Positions 18,455 to 40,057 of a DNA stretch of 64,000 nt are shown here, piece after piece; within the stretch, counting starts at the first letter, position 1, and the number at the start of each line of letters is the position of its first letter. The stretch is from positions 2,046,001 through 2,110,000 of the forward strand of contig NZ_CP167894.1 in the NCBI RefSeq assembly GCF_041504345.1. The letters are read 5' to 3'. Below the pieces are notes generated by a model that was given only the letters and a program-made list of their open reading frames with translations, made no database searches and had not been told where the DNA came from. The stretch is from Vibrio sp. BS-M-Sm-2 (lineage in GTDB: Bacteria > Pseudomonadota > Gammaproteobacteria > Enterobacterales > Vibrionaceae). Both the position numbers and the translations under genes were made by a program.

Positions 18455-18624
18455 TGTTATGCCTTTTGCTGTCGTGCTTTTAAATCAAGAGCGCAGATTT
18501 TATTCAATCACAGGCGCTTGTCCAGTGTTGAGAGTCATTCAGTGTAAATAGGCCATGAAAACTATAGCTTATAACTATCTTAGACTAGACAAATGATTCA
18601 GAGGTCAATACTATCTTCGGCAAG

Positions 18625-18800
18625 CTGGTGTCATTTAGATGTATAGATGGCTGAAGAGGGAATCTGGTGTAAATCCAGAACTGACGCGCAGCGGTAAAAG
18701 AGAACGAGTATTCATAAGACACTGCAAATAGCTTTTTGTGGGAAGTCGAGTATTAGGTAACCATAAAGGTTGTGCTCTTGAGTCCGAATACCTGCCAGCG
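18625..18800 (+). promoter_or_regulatory. Cobalamin (AdoCbl) riboswitch upstream of btuB
   Basis: The leader has the conserved order of a B12 riboswitch: GAGGGAATCTGGTGTAAATC near 18655, then CTGACGCGCAGCGGTAA near 18681 (the core CGC-GCA-CGGTA element), then helices, and a B12 box AGTCCGAATACCTGCCAG at 18781-18798. The box ends 55 bases before the btuB start, where AdoCbl binding would hide the ribosome site. When B12 is plentiful, btuB expression falls. Confidence 0.95.
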
Positions 18801-18853
18801 GCCAAACCATAAGATGTGGTTTGGTAGGACTTTACGCGATTTAGGATCACAAC

Positions 18854-20689
18854 ATGAACAAATCCCTTTTAGCGGTTGCTGTAGCATCGCTGCTTTCACC
18901 TATCTCCAATTTACACGCCCAACAAGCATCTACCGACGAAACCATGGTGGTTACGGCTAACCGTTTTGAGCAAAGCACTGAAAGTGTTGTCGCTCAAGTT
19001 GAGGTTGTGACACGTCAAGATATAGCTCGTATTCAAGCTAAGTCACTAACTGATGTATTCAAACGATTAACGGGTATTCAAGTTACACAGAATGGTGGTA
19101 GAGGCCAGCAAGCTTCGATCTTTGTTCGAGGTGCTAACTCTGATCAGGTTCTTGTGTTAATTGACGGCATTCGTTTTGCTCGCGCTGCAAAAGGTGGTGT
19201 CGATTTCAGCCAGCTGCCAATCACATTTGTTGAACGAGTCGAGTATGTACGAGGCGCTCGTGCTGCTATGTATGGTTCAGAGGCTATTGGTGGTGTGATT
19301 AATATCATTACAGTTGCCAGTTCTGACAATGAAGAAACGGTAGTGAGTGCGGGATTAGGCAGCCGTGATTATGAAGAGTTAAGTTTTGTTAGCGGTACTA
19401 AAGTTGGCGAAAATGGTCACTTAAACGTATCTGTTGGTTACGATTCGGATGAGGGTTACAACGTTCACCCAATCTCGGGAATAAATGATGGTGACCGCCA
19501 TGGTTTCGAATCGCGCAACGCACTAATTGGTTATGTTCATAACTTTGATCAGCAATGGAGTGGCTTTGCTAACTTCCGAATGTTCGAGACTATCTCTCAA
19601 TATGATGGTTCGTATGTTGATTATATTACGGGAGCACCTGTCCACTCTTACAAAGAGGCAGAAGTTCAGAATTCTACCTTTGCTGCTGGGGTTAAATATA
19701 GTGGCAGTGAACTTAAGTCTGATTTCCTAGTTAACTATCAGAATCAAGATAACTGGAACTACGAACAGTCCTTAGGTAAAAACTCGGTGTCAGCAACATC
19801 TGATGAACTCGAACAGCTAAATGTTCAATGGGTGAATTCATACAAACTGACTTCGGCACTGACTCTTAGTGGCGGTGTAGATTGGCGTGATGAGGCTTAT
19901 ATTGTGAAGCCTTCGAATACTGAATACGATAGAACGAATATTGCATACTTCGCAGCATTAAACGCAGATGCGGATAAAGTGTTTGGTGAGCTTAGCCTTC
20001 GTGTTGATGATAATGAACAGTTTGGTACTGAGACTACTTACAATACCGGGTTAGGCTACCGTTATGCTGAGTGGCTTTTCGTAAAAGCGGCTTATGGCAC
20101 ATCATTCAAGGCACCTAACTTATATCAACTTTATAGCTACTACGGTAATGCACAGTTAGAAGCTGAAAAGGCAGATTCATTTGAGCTGACTTTTGGTGGC
20201 TTAATCAAAGATGTTGATTGGTCGATTACTGGCTATGATACGAATGTCGAAGACTTAATTGATTACAACTACGCGACAAGCAAGTACTACAATACCGGTG
20301 GCGAAAGCCAACTGCGTGGTGTGGAAGTGGTCGTTGGATTTGATACTAGCTTTATTAATCACCAAGTGAGCGCTAACTTCCAAGACCCAGAAGATCAATC
20401 TGGTGAGCAATTGATACGCCGAGCTAAGAAGATTTACAAGTATAATGCAGTGGCTAGTTTCGATGAGGTTGATGTTTCGCTAGGTTACCAATATGTCGGT
20501 GAGAGACCGGATTTCTCTGAAGATCTTGCTGCGTATAGTTTGTTTGATGTTTCAGTGAACTACTATGCGAATGAAAACCTAACTTTAAATGGTCGAGTGG
20601 ATAATTTAACTGACGAAGAGTATGAGACTGCTGGTGGGTACCCATCACCAGAGCGTACATATCACATGAATGCTACTTACCAATTCTAA
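18854..20689 (+). CDS. btuB: TonB-dependent vitamin B12 outer membrane receptor BtuB
   Basis: 611 residues. A signal peptide is cleaved after HA at about residue 22. The TonB box ETMVVTA follows at once, then the plug domain (about 35-150, with GVINIITV at its end) and a 22-strand barrel that ends in the C-terminal Phe needed for BAM assembly (ATYQF). It imports cobalamin with energy from TonB. It is governed by the riboswitch in its leader and ends at a strong terminator. Confidence 0.95.
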   Translation: MNKSLLAVAVASLLSPISNLHAQQASTDETMVVTANRFEQSTESVVAQVEVVTRQDIARIQAKSLTDVFKRLTGIQVTQNGGRGQQASIFVRGANSDQVLVLIDGIRFARAAKGGVDFSQLPITFVERVEYVRGARAAMYGSEAIGGVINIITVASSDNEETVVSAGLGSRDYEELSFVSGTKVGENGHLNVSVGYDSDEGYNVHPISGINDGDRHGFESRNALIGYVHNFDQQWSGFANFRMFETISQYDGSYVDYITGAPVHSYKEAEVQNSTFAAGVKYSGSELKSDFLVNYQNQDNWNYEQSLGKNSVSATSDELEQLNVQWVNSYKLTSALTLSGGVDWRDEAYIVKPSNTEYDRTNIAYFAALNADADKVFGELSLRVDDNEQFGTETTYNTGLGYRYAEWLFVKAAYGTSFKAPNLYQLYSYYGNAQLEAEKADSFELTFGGLIKDVDWSITGYDTNVEDLIDYNYATSKYYNTGGESQLRGVEVVVGFDTSFINHQVSANFQDPEDQSGEQLIRRAKKIYKYNAVASFDEVDVSLGYQYVGERPDFSEDLAAYSLFDVSVNYYANENLTLNGRVDNLTDEEYETAGGYPSPERTYHMNATYQF

Positions 20690-20699
20690 TTAACACCTA

Positions 20700-20721
20700 A
20701 ACCGCCTTCGGGCGGTTTTTT
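20700..20721 (+). terminator. Terminator of btuB
   Basis: ACCGCC-TTCG-GGCGGT with a stable TTCG tetraloop and six T. The next gene starts 16 bases later, so some read-through, or a promoter inside btuB's end, would be needed for its expression. Confidence 0.92.
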
Positions 20722-20737
20722 CTTATTGGGTATATCA

Positions 20738-21403
20738 ATGAAAAAGAAAGTCGTCATAAGTTGGTCATCAGGCAAAGACTCTACATTAACCCTAGAACGT
20801 CTACTTGAAAGCACTGAGTATGAAGTTGTTGCTCTCTATACTACGTATGTGGGAAATGAGGTTCCTTTCCAAGTAACACCAATCGAGGTTGTCGGAATGC
20901 AGGCAACATTGATTGGTTTGCCATTAATAACGATTGAGCTGCCGGAAGTCTTCCCAAGTAATGAGATCTATCAAAGTACTATTGTTACGGCACTTAAAGG
21001 ATCTGGTTTATTTATCGATGCCGTGGCATTCGGCGATATGTTTTGCAATGGTATTGCTGATTACCGAAGAAGTTATATAGAACCTGCGGGTTGGGAGTGT
21101 GTTTTTCCTCTACTGGGACAGAGTAGCCAAGCGCTGGCTCAAGAAATAATAGATAGAGGAATCGAAACCTTTCTCGTCACAGTTGATATCGATGCATTAG
21201 ACATGAGCTATTGCGGGAAAGAATACACACCTGAACTAATAGACAGTCTGCCAAGTCACGTCGACCCATGTGGTGAAGATGGTGAGTTTCATACCTTAGT
21301 AACGTCAGCGCCATGCTTTAAAGGAAAACTTAAGATAGAGCTAGAAAATGCAGAGCAGGGTGAGTGCTTTGTGCATCAACGCTACCGAGCTTGCATTATG
21401 TAG
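20738..21403 (+). CDS. PP-loop ATPase of the DUF71/COG2102 (Dph6-like) family, probably B12-linked
   Basis: 221 residues. The N-terminal PP-loop SWSSGKDS is at 8-15, and the family's C-terminal motif GEDGEFHT is at 179-186. The eukaryotic/archaeal relatives ligate ammonia to diphthine, but bacteria have no diphthamide. A bacterial branch of the family has been predicted to work in B12 salvage on the basis of linkage with B12 genes. Placement directly behind riboswitch-controlled btuB fits that branch; the reaction itself is unproven. ATG 20738 gives MKKKVVISWSSGKDS; a TTG 12 bases earlier is less likely. Confidence 0.8.
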   Translation: MKKKVVISWSSGKDSTLTLERLLESTEYEVVALYTTYVGNEVPFQVTPIEVVGMQATLIGLPLITIELPEVFPSNEIYQSTIVTALKGSGLFIDAVAFGDMFCNGIADYRRSYIEPAGWECVFPLLGQSSQALAQEIIDRGIETFLVTVDIDALDMSYCGKEYTPELIDSLPSHVDPCGEDGEFHTLVTSAPCFKGKLKIELENAEQGECFVHQRYRACIM

Positions 21404-21463
21404 AGTGATGATTGGCGAAAACTAAGTGAAAGGGTATCATTGCTGTGGAACTTATTACAGGTA

Positions 21464-22270
21464 ATGGTTGTGTCGGAAAGCATACAAAAAAACATATTGG
21501 TCTTTGATTCTGGAGTTGGCGGTCTGTCTGTATATAAAGAGATAAGCCAGTTACTACCCAATCACAACTATATCTATGTATTCGATAATGAGGCTTACCC
21601 ATATGGTGAGCTCGATCAGCTAGTTCTCATTCAGCGAGTCCAAAGTATTGTGGCCAGTTTTGTGGTGAGTCACGCTATTGATATTGTAGTGATAGCTTGT
21701 AATACGGCCAGTACGATAGTCTTGCCTACACTTCGCGCTAATAATCTTATCCCTATTGTCGGTGTTGTCCCGGCAATCAAACCAGCTTCATTATTGGCTA
21801 ATAAAGCCGTTGGCCTTATTGCAACTCCAGCGACGATTACTCGTGAATACACACACGATCTAATCAAAAATTTTTCGAGTAATAAAAGAGTGGAGCTATT
21901 AGGTTCCACTCGGCTGGTGGATATGGCCGAAGATAAACTTAGAGGCGAGGAGATTAGCCTTGAAGAGTTGCAGCAAATTCTTCAACCGATGATCAACATG
22001 ATTGATGTGGCAGTTTTAGGATGTACCCACTTCCCACTGATCAAATCAGAGATTCAACAAGTATTAGGTGAAAGCGTAGTGCTGATAGATTCTGGTAAAG
22101 CGATAGCTAAGCGGGTTCAAGATTTGTTGAGCTTGGAAAGCATTAATAAAGAAGGTGGAGTGCGTGAGGTTTTTTGTAGTGCACTCCCTAAAAAAGAAAG
22201 TGCACTAAATAGTATGTTAAAGCAGTTAGGGTTTAGCTCAGTTCAGATTCGTCCGCTTCAGGATGTTTAG
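21464..22270 (+). CDS. murI: Glutamate racemase MurI
   Basis: About 268 residues. The two catalytic cysteines are Cys79 in ACNTAST and Cys187 in GCTHFPL, and the N-terminal substrate loop [11 protein letters not shown] is intact. It makes D-glutamate for peptidoglycan. The start is uncertain: ATG 21464 is used here, but GTG 21470 has better spacing from the AGG at 21459 and would give MSESIQKN. The 3' end overlaps the convergent RRM gene by 38 bases. Its place before the rRNA operons is conserved with E. coli. Confidence 0.93.
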   Translation: MVVSESIQKNILVFDSGVGGLSVYKEISQLLPNHNYIYVFDNEAYPYGELDQLVLIQRVQSIVASFVVSHAIDIVVIACNTASTIVLPTLRANNLIPIVGVVPAIKPASLLANKAVGLIATPATITREYTHDLIKNFSSNKRVELLGSTRLVDMAEDKLRGEEISLEELQQILQPMINMIDVAVLGCTHFPLIKSEIQQVLGESVVLIDSGKAIAKRVQDLLSLESINKEGGVREVFCSALPKKESALNSMLKQLGFSSVQIRPLQDV

Positions 22271-22685
22271 GATCATTTGCAACACGTACTTTTAAAGTTC
22301 GTTGCATGTAATCTTTATCGTTAAGTGCAGATATTGCATGATTCACATCATTACTTGCCATAACAACAAATCCAAAGCCTCTTCTTTTACCAGTACGTTT
22401 GTCTTTCATTAAACGTACTGCAAATACTTCACCATGCTCTGAGAATAATTCACGTACATGTGATTCGTTCGCTTTGTATGGAAGGTTACCCACATAAAGT
22501 GTTTTTGTTGAAGCCTTAGGTTCTGAATCTGATTTTGAGTCGGTGCTTGAAAAGTTAACAACAAAAGCGGAAGCCAAGACACCAAGGATAAAGGTAATTG
22601 CAGGCGATATATCTACCTGAGAGAAAACAATGCCGCCTAATACAGCCAGTGCGACAATTAACAACATCGATTTTTTTGAGTTCAT
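22233..22685 (-). CDS. Membrane-anchored RNA-recognition-motif protein
   Basis: 150 residues. Two hydrophobic segments (about 7-22 and 27-45) form a hairpin membrane anchor, a Ser/Lys-rich linker follows, then one RRM domain: RNP2 LYVGNL at 63-68 and RNP1 RGFGFVVM at 102-109, both with the aromatic residues that stack on RNA. The acidic tail ends [13 protein letters not shown] proteins of this small type occur in vibrios and cyanobacteria; targets are unknown. Both termini of the two-helix anchor would face the same side, so the RRM is probably cytoplasmic at the membrane surface (inference). The 3' end overlaps murI tail to tail. Confidence 0.85.
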   Translation of the reverse strand: MNSKKSMLLIVALAVLGGIVFSQVDISPAITFILGVLASAFVVNFSSTDSKSDSEPKASTKTLYVGNLPYKANESHVRELFSEHGEVFAVRLMKDKRTGKRRGFGFVVMASNDVNHAISALNDKDYMQRTLKVRVANDPKHPEADESELS

Positions 22686-22876
22686 ATCGGAATACTACAT
22701 ATTAATAAACGAAATAGACGCATCTACCATTAACAAAATAGACACATGAATCTTACGTTCATGGCTTCCATTTTTCCAATGTATTGCTGTGATACGTCTC
22801 AAATGTTTAGTTTTTATTCGAAAAATGCGGATCTGGTGGCTTTTTAGGCGAACAAAACTTTTATTTCAAAAAGCCC

Positions 22877-22904
22877 TTGTGCTCCCCTTCAATCTCTCTA
22901 TAAT
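22877..22904 (+). promoter_or_regulatory. rRNA operon 1 promoter P1
   Basis: TTGTGC (22877-22882), 16-base spacer, perfect TATAAT (22899-22904), then a GC-rich discriminator GCCGCC as expected for stringently controlled rRNA promoters. The sequence upstream is AT-rich, like an UP element. Confidence 0.75.
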
Positions 22905-22979
22905 GCCGCCTCACCGACACGGAGTGAGACGAAAGTCACACAGCGAAATCGGTAGAGAAAAAGAGTTTGAAAATAACCC

Positions 22980-23007
22980 TTGACTCTCAAAGTGGTGCAG
23001 GTATAGT
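22980..23007 (+). promoter_or_regulatory. rRNA operon 1 promoter P2
   Basis: TTGACT (22980-22985), 16-base spacer, TATAGT (23002-23007). About 100 bases downstream of P1, the normal P1-P2 distance. Confidence 0.75.
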
Positions 23008-23307
23008 ACGCACCCCTAGCGACTGAGATGTAAATCACAAAACGCTAGAGCTCTTTAACAATTTAAACCTATCAATCTGTGTGGGCACTCGTTGATGAAT
23101 ATCAAAACGTTTTATCGTTAGATAAAACAGATTCTTCGGAATCAAAATTGATTTCAATGAACTGAGTGACCAATACAAATAACTTCGGTTATTTGGCACA
23201 GTCAATTCATTACCATTCTGTTGGAATGGTAATAGCTTTAGAATTACATATTCATGTTTACATGAATATTAGTTTTGAAGTCAGTATTCGTTGAGTCACA
23301 AAATCTT
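23008..23307 (+). other. 16S leader of rRNA operon 1
   Basis: About 300 bases with no gene. GCTCTTTAAC at 23050-23059 is the boxA antitermination element, close to the transcript start. From there on the leader is nearly identical in all three operons (28501 and 33921 onward; one difference seen, at about 33988). The 16S-flanking stem for RNase III lies in its second half. Confidence 0.7.
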
Positions 23308-24861
<1,554 letters not shown>

Positions 24862-25244
24862 TACGAAGATATTCACGATAAGTGTCCACACAGATTGATG
24901 GTTTAGATTTAGTTAAAGCCAGAGCTTTAATTAATAACGTAAGTTATTGATTAAAGCTTTTTGCTTTATGCTCTTTAACAATTTGGAAAGCTGACTGATT
25001 GATTACTTACGAGTAATTCAATCAAATTTAAAAGTTCTCAATGTTTACCTTTATGGTAGACACAACAAACACATTCAAGTGTCTTGTATTCGATTCAAAC
25101 TTGTTTGAATCACATTGAGTCCGGCAAACAGTTATCAAGAATTAACCCTTCTTGATGACAACCAAAAACCTTGGTTAGTTGCCATACGCTTATTTGTCTT
25201 CACTTTTTAAAGTGAAAGCAAATAGAAACCCTTTCGGGTTGTAT
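24862..25244 (+). other. 16S-23S spacer 1, without tRNA
   Basis: 383 bases. A boxA-like GCTCTTTAACAATTTGG lies near 24970. No tRNA cloverleaf is present. Just before the 23S gene there is a segment (about 25190-25230, with CTTTTTAAAGTGAAAG) that is absent from spacers 2 and 3. Confidence 0.85.
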
Positions 25245-28136
<2,892 letters not shown>

Positions 28137-28248
28137 ATACAACACCCAAGGGGTTTTGTGGACTCAAAGACAGACCTTGAATGAGTTTGAAGAGAATAAC
28201 TTTTATAGCTCTATTAAATAGAGAAGCAGCTTTCCGAATTTTAAAATT

Positions 28249-28368
28249 TGCTTGGCGACCATAGCATTGTGGACCCACCTGATTCCATGCCGAACTCAGA
28301 AGTGAAACACAATAGCGCCGATGGTAGTGTGGGGCTTCCCCATGTGAGAGTAGGACATCGCCAGGCTT
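28249..28368 (+). rRNA. 5S ribosomal RNA, operon 1
   Basis: 120 bases. TGCTTGGCGACC at the start pairs with the CGCCAGGC end; the internal CCGAACTCAGAAGTGAAAC is the conserved loop region. The sequence is identical to the other two copies by eye. Confidence 0.96.
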
Positions 28369-28758
28369 TAATTTCGACTTTGTCTACAAAGTAGACAAGT
28401 CACCATAGAGTTCTAAGTTTTCTTAGTATTTTATGTTGACTTTCAAAGTAGAAAGCGTATTATACGCGTCCTGCTTAAGTGCTAAGGCACTGAAAGCAAA
28501 GCTCTTTAACAATTTAAACCTATCAATCTGTGTGGGCACTCGTTGATGAATATCAAAACGTTTTATCGTTAGATAAAACAGATTCTTCGGAATCAAAATT
28601 GATTTCAATGAACTGAGTGACCAATACAAATAACTTCGGTTATTTGGCACAGTCAATTCATTACCATTCTGTTGGAATGGTAATAGCTTTAGAATTACAT
28701 ATTCATGTTTACATGAATATTAGTTTTGAAGTCAGTATTCGTTGAGTCACAAAATCTT
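28369..28758 (+). other. Spacer between rRNA operons 1 and 2
   Basis: 390 bases. An imperfect palindrome at 28376-28401 (GACTTTGTCTAC / GTAGACAAGTC) lies right after 5S but has no T-run, so it is not a convincing terminator. A promoter (28436-28463), boxA (28501) and the 16S leader follow. Confidence 0.75.
28436..28463 (+). promoter_or_regulatory. rRNA operon 2 promoter
   Basis: TTGACT (28436-28441), 16-base spacer, TATTAT (28458-28463), GC-rich discriminator ACGCGTCC. A strong rRNA-type promoter, so operon 2 can be transcribed on its own. Confidence 0.85.
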
Positions 28759-30313
<1,555 letters not shown>

Positions 30314-30664
30314 TACGAAGATACTCACGATAAGTGTCCACACAGATTGATGGTTTAGATTTAGTTAAAGCCAGAGCTTTAATTAATAACGTAAGTTATT
30401 GATTAAAGCTTTTTGCTTTATGCTCTTTAACAATTTGGAAAGCTGACTGATTGATTACTTACGAGTAATTCAATCAAATTTAAAAGTTCTCAATGTTTAT
30501 CTTTATGGTAAACACAACAAACACATTCAAGTGTCTTGTATTCGAATCAATGTTTACATTGATTCACAATTGAGTCCGGCAAACAGTCATCGAGAATTAA
30601 CCCTTCTTGATGACAACCAAAAACCTTGGTTAGTTGCCATACATAAGACCCTTTCGGGTTGTAT
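30314..30664 (+). other. 16S-23S spacer 2, without tRNA
   Basis: 351 bases, largely the same as spacer 1 in its first part, including a boxA-like element. The part near 30542-30570 differs from spacers 1 and 3, and the end before 23S (CATACATAAGACCC) matches spacer 3, not spacer 1. No tRNA is present. Confidence 0.85.
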
Positions 30665-33556
<2,892 letters not shown>

Positions 33557-33668
33557 ATACAACACCCAAGGGGTTTTGTGGACTCAAAGACAGACCTTGA
33601 ATGAGTTTGAAGAGAATAACTTTTATAGCTCTATTAAATAGAGAAGCAGCTTTCCGAATTTTAAAATT

Positions 33669-33788
33669 TGCTTGGCGACCATAGCATTGTGGACCCACCT
33701 GATTCCATGCCGAACTCAGAAGTGAAACACAATAGCGCCGATGGTAGTGTGGGGCTTCCCCATGTGAGAGTAGGACATCGCCAGGCTT
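33669..33788 (+). rRNA. 5S ribosomal RNA, operon 2
   Basis: 120 bases, identical by eye to copy 1. Confidence 0.96.
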
Positions 33789-34178
33789 TAATTTCGACTT
33801 TGTCTACAAAGTAGACAAGTCACCATAGAGTTCTAAGTTTTCTTAGTATTTTATGTTGACTTTCAAAGTAGAAAGCGTATTATACGCGTCCTGCTTAAGT
33901 GCTAAGGCACTGAAAGCAAAGCTCTTTAACAATTTAAACCTATCAATCTGTGTGGGCACTCGTTGATGAATATCAAAACGTTTTATCATTAGATAAAACA
34001 GATTCTTCGGAATCAAAATTGATTTCAATGAACTGAGTGACCAATACAAATAACTTCGGTTATTTGGCACAGTCAATTCATTACCATTCTGTTGGAATGG
34101 TAATAGCTTTAGAATTACATATTCATGTTTACATGAATATTAGTTTTGAAGTCAGTATTCGTTGAGTCACAAAATCTT
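33789..34178 (+). other. Spacer between rRNA operons 2 and 3
   Basis: 390 bases, almost identical to the spacer at 28369-28758, with the same palindrome, promoter, boxA and 16S leader. One substitution is visible (about 33988: ATCATTAG versus ATCGTTAG). Confidence 0.75.
33856..33883 (+). promoter_or_regulatory. rRNA operon 3 promoter
   Basis: TTGACT (33856-33861), 16-base spacer, TATTAT (33878-33883); the same promoter as for operon 2. Confidence 0.85.
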
Positions 34179-35733
<1,555 letters not shown>

Positions 35734-35856
35734 TACGAAGATATTCACGATAAGTGTCCACACAGATTGATTAGGTTTAGAAAAGCAAAGAGATGAAGAA
35801 CTCCCAAGTTCTTCAAAGTTTGTTTCTACTTTTTAAAGTGGAGATAAATTAGCAGT

Positions 35857-35932
35857 GTCCCGTTCGTCTAGAGGCCTAGGACACCGCCCTTTCACGGCGG
35901 TAACAGGGGTTCGACTCCCCTACGGGATACCA
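35857..35932 (+). tRNA. tRNA-Glu (anticodon TTC)
   Basis: 76 bases including CCA. Anticodon arm CCGCC-CTTTCAC-GGCGG with TTC at 35891-35893; T arm AGGGG-TTCGACT-CCCCT. The acceptor stem GTCCCGT / ACGGGAT ends in a G1-T72 wobble pair with A73, unlike the G1-C72, G73 of E. coli tRNA-Glu. In the 16S-23S spacer of operon 3. Confidence 0.96.
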
Positions 35933-35934
35933 TT

Positions 35935-36010
35935 GGGTCGTTAGCTCAGTTGGTAGAGCAGTTGACTTTTAATCAATTGGTCGCAGGTTCGAATCCTGCA
36001 CGACCCACCA
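35935..36010 (+). tRNA. tRNA-Lys (anticodon TTT)
   Basis: 76 bases including CCA, acceptor GGGTCGT / ACGACCC. The anticodon loop is CTTTTAA with TTT. Two bases after tRNA-Glu. Confidence 0.97.
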
Positions 36011-36043
36011 TTCTTTCTCCACGAAGGAATTAAAACTTTTAGT

Positions 36044-36119
36044 GGGCGATTAGCTCAGTTGGGAGAGCACCTGCCTTACAAGCAGGGGGTCACTGGTTCG
36101 AGCCCGGTATCGCCCACCA
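36044..36119 (+). tRNA. tRNA-Val (anticodon TAC)
   Basis: 76 bases including CCA, acceptor GGGCGAT / ATCGCCC, anticodon loop CTTACAA with TAC. Last tRNA of the operon 3 spacer. After it, about 360 bases of spacer with boxA lead to 23S; they resemble spacers 1 and 2. Confidence 0.97.
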
Positions 36120-36483
36120 TTCTCTAAATATTCTTGGAAGTTAAAACTCCAAACCACTTCTTATGTCGCTGGTTTGATTTTTCGACTGTGAGAGTCTTTA
36201 GAAAATGTGAATTTTAGAACACTGGTTCTTAAAGTCTCATGCTCTTTAACAATTTGGAAAGCTGACTGATTGATTACTTACGAGTAATTCAATCAAATTT
36301 AAAAGTTCTCAATGTTTATCTTTCATTAGATAAACACAACAAACACATTCAAGTGTCTTGTATTCGATTCAAACTTGTTTGAATCACATTGAGTCCGGCA
36401 AACAGTTATCAAGAATTAACCCTTCTTGATGACAACCAAAAACCTTGGTTAGTTGCCATACATAAGACCCTTTCGGGTTGTAT

Positions 36484-39375
<2,892 letters not shown>

Positions 39376-39487
39376 ATACAACACCCAAGGGGTTTTGTGG
39401 ACTCAAAGACAGACCTTGAATGAGTTTGAAGAGAATAACTTTTATAGCTCTATTAAATAGAGAAGCAGCTTTCCGAATTTTAAAATT

Positions 39488-39607
39488 TGCTTGGCGACCA
39501 TAGCATTGTGGACCCACCTGATTCCATGCCGAACTCAGAAGTGAAACACAATAGCGCCGATGGTAGTGTGGGGCTTCCCCATGTGAGAGTAGGACATCGC
39601 CAGGCTT
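39488..39607 (+). rRNA. 5S ribosomal RNA, operon 3
   Basis: 120 bases, identical by eye to the other two. It is followed by tRNA-Asp instead of another operon. Confidence 0.96.
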
Positions 39608-39648
39608 TAAATTTGAACACTTGTCAGCGACGACAAGTATTCCACTGC

Positions 39649-39725
39649 GGAGTGGTAGTTCAGTTGGTTAGAATACCGGCCTGTCACGCCGGGGGTCGCG
39701 GGTTCGAGTCCCGTCCACTCCGCCA
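39649..39725 (+). tRNA. tRNA-Asp (anticodon GTC)
   Basis: 77 bases including CCA, acceptor GGAGTGG / CCACTCC, anticodon loop CTGTCAC with GTC. It is a distal tRNA of operon 3, a common place for tRNA-Asp in gammaproteobacteria. Confidence 0.97.
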
Positions 39726-39733
39726 CTTATTAG

Positions 39734-39766
39734 AAAAGCCCTGCTAGCAATAGCAGGGCTTTTTTA
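39734..39766 (+). terminator. Terminator of the rRNA array
   Basis: AAAAGCCCTGCT, loop AGCAAT, AGCAGGGCTTTTTT. It is the only strong intrinsic terminator I see downstream of any of the three rRNA operons. Confidence 0.93.
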
Positions 39767-40003
39767 CATTTGAAGAAAAGTGTTTTTCTCCAGCAGAATG
39801 GGCTCCGTTAAGGTTTTGTCCCTAGTGGGTAAATCTGCATTAAGTACCCTCGCTATTTCGGCATATATTAGAAAGCCTAGTCTGACGACTAGGCTTCGTC
39901 GCTTTTGGTGTATGAGCTTCGGATTTTTGCTACACACCTCATCGCTACCTATTGAGGCGTCTCTCTAGAAATCGACAGGAGCTGCTAGGCTATCTTGTAG
40001 ATA
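39767..40003. other. Intergenic space between the rRNA array and pssA
   Basis: 237 bases with no credible gene. A perfect 10-bp stem-loop AAGCCTAGTC / GACTAGGCTT lies at 39873-39896, followed on the minus strand by TCT and on the plus strand by CGTCGCTTTT. A 62-codon frame at 39780-39968 has no ribosome site and no family resemblance. The short GCCTAG motif occurs again in the pssA terminator. Confidence 0.5.
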
Positions 40004-40032
40004 CAAAAACGCCTAGCATTTGCTAGGCGTTG
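40004..40032 (-). terminator. Terminator of pssA
   Basis: On the minus strand AACGCCTAGCAAATGCTAGGCG followed by five T and GT. A strong stem 26 bases after the pssA stop. Confidence 0.88.
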
Positions 40033-40057
40033 ATAAATAGTGTTTCTAGTACATCGA

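Noticed and set aside
22789..22983. 64-codon frame upstream of rRNA operon 1
   Set aside because: It runs across the rRNA promoter P1; the region is better explained as promoter DNA.
39780..39968. 62-codon frame between the rRNA array and pssA
   Set aside because: No ribosome site, biased composition (Ser/Leu rich), no recognisable family, and it crosses a perfect stem-loop.
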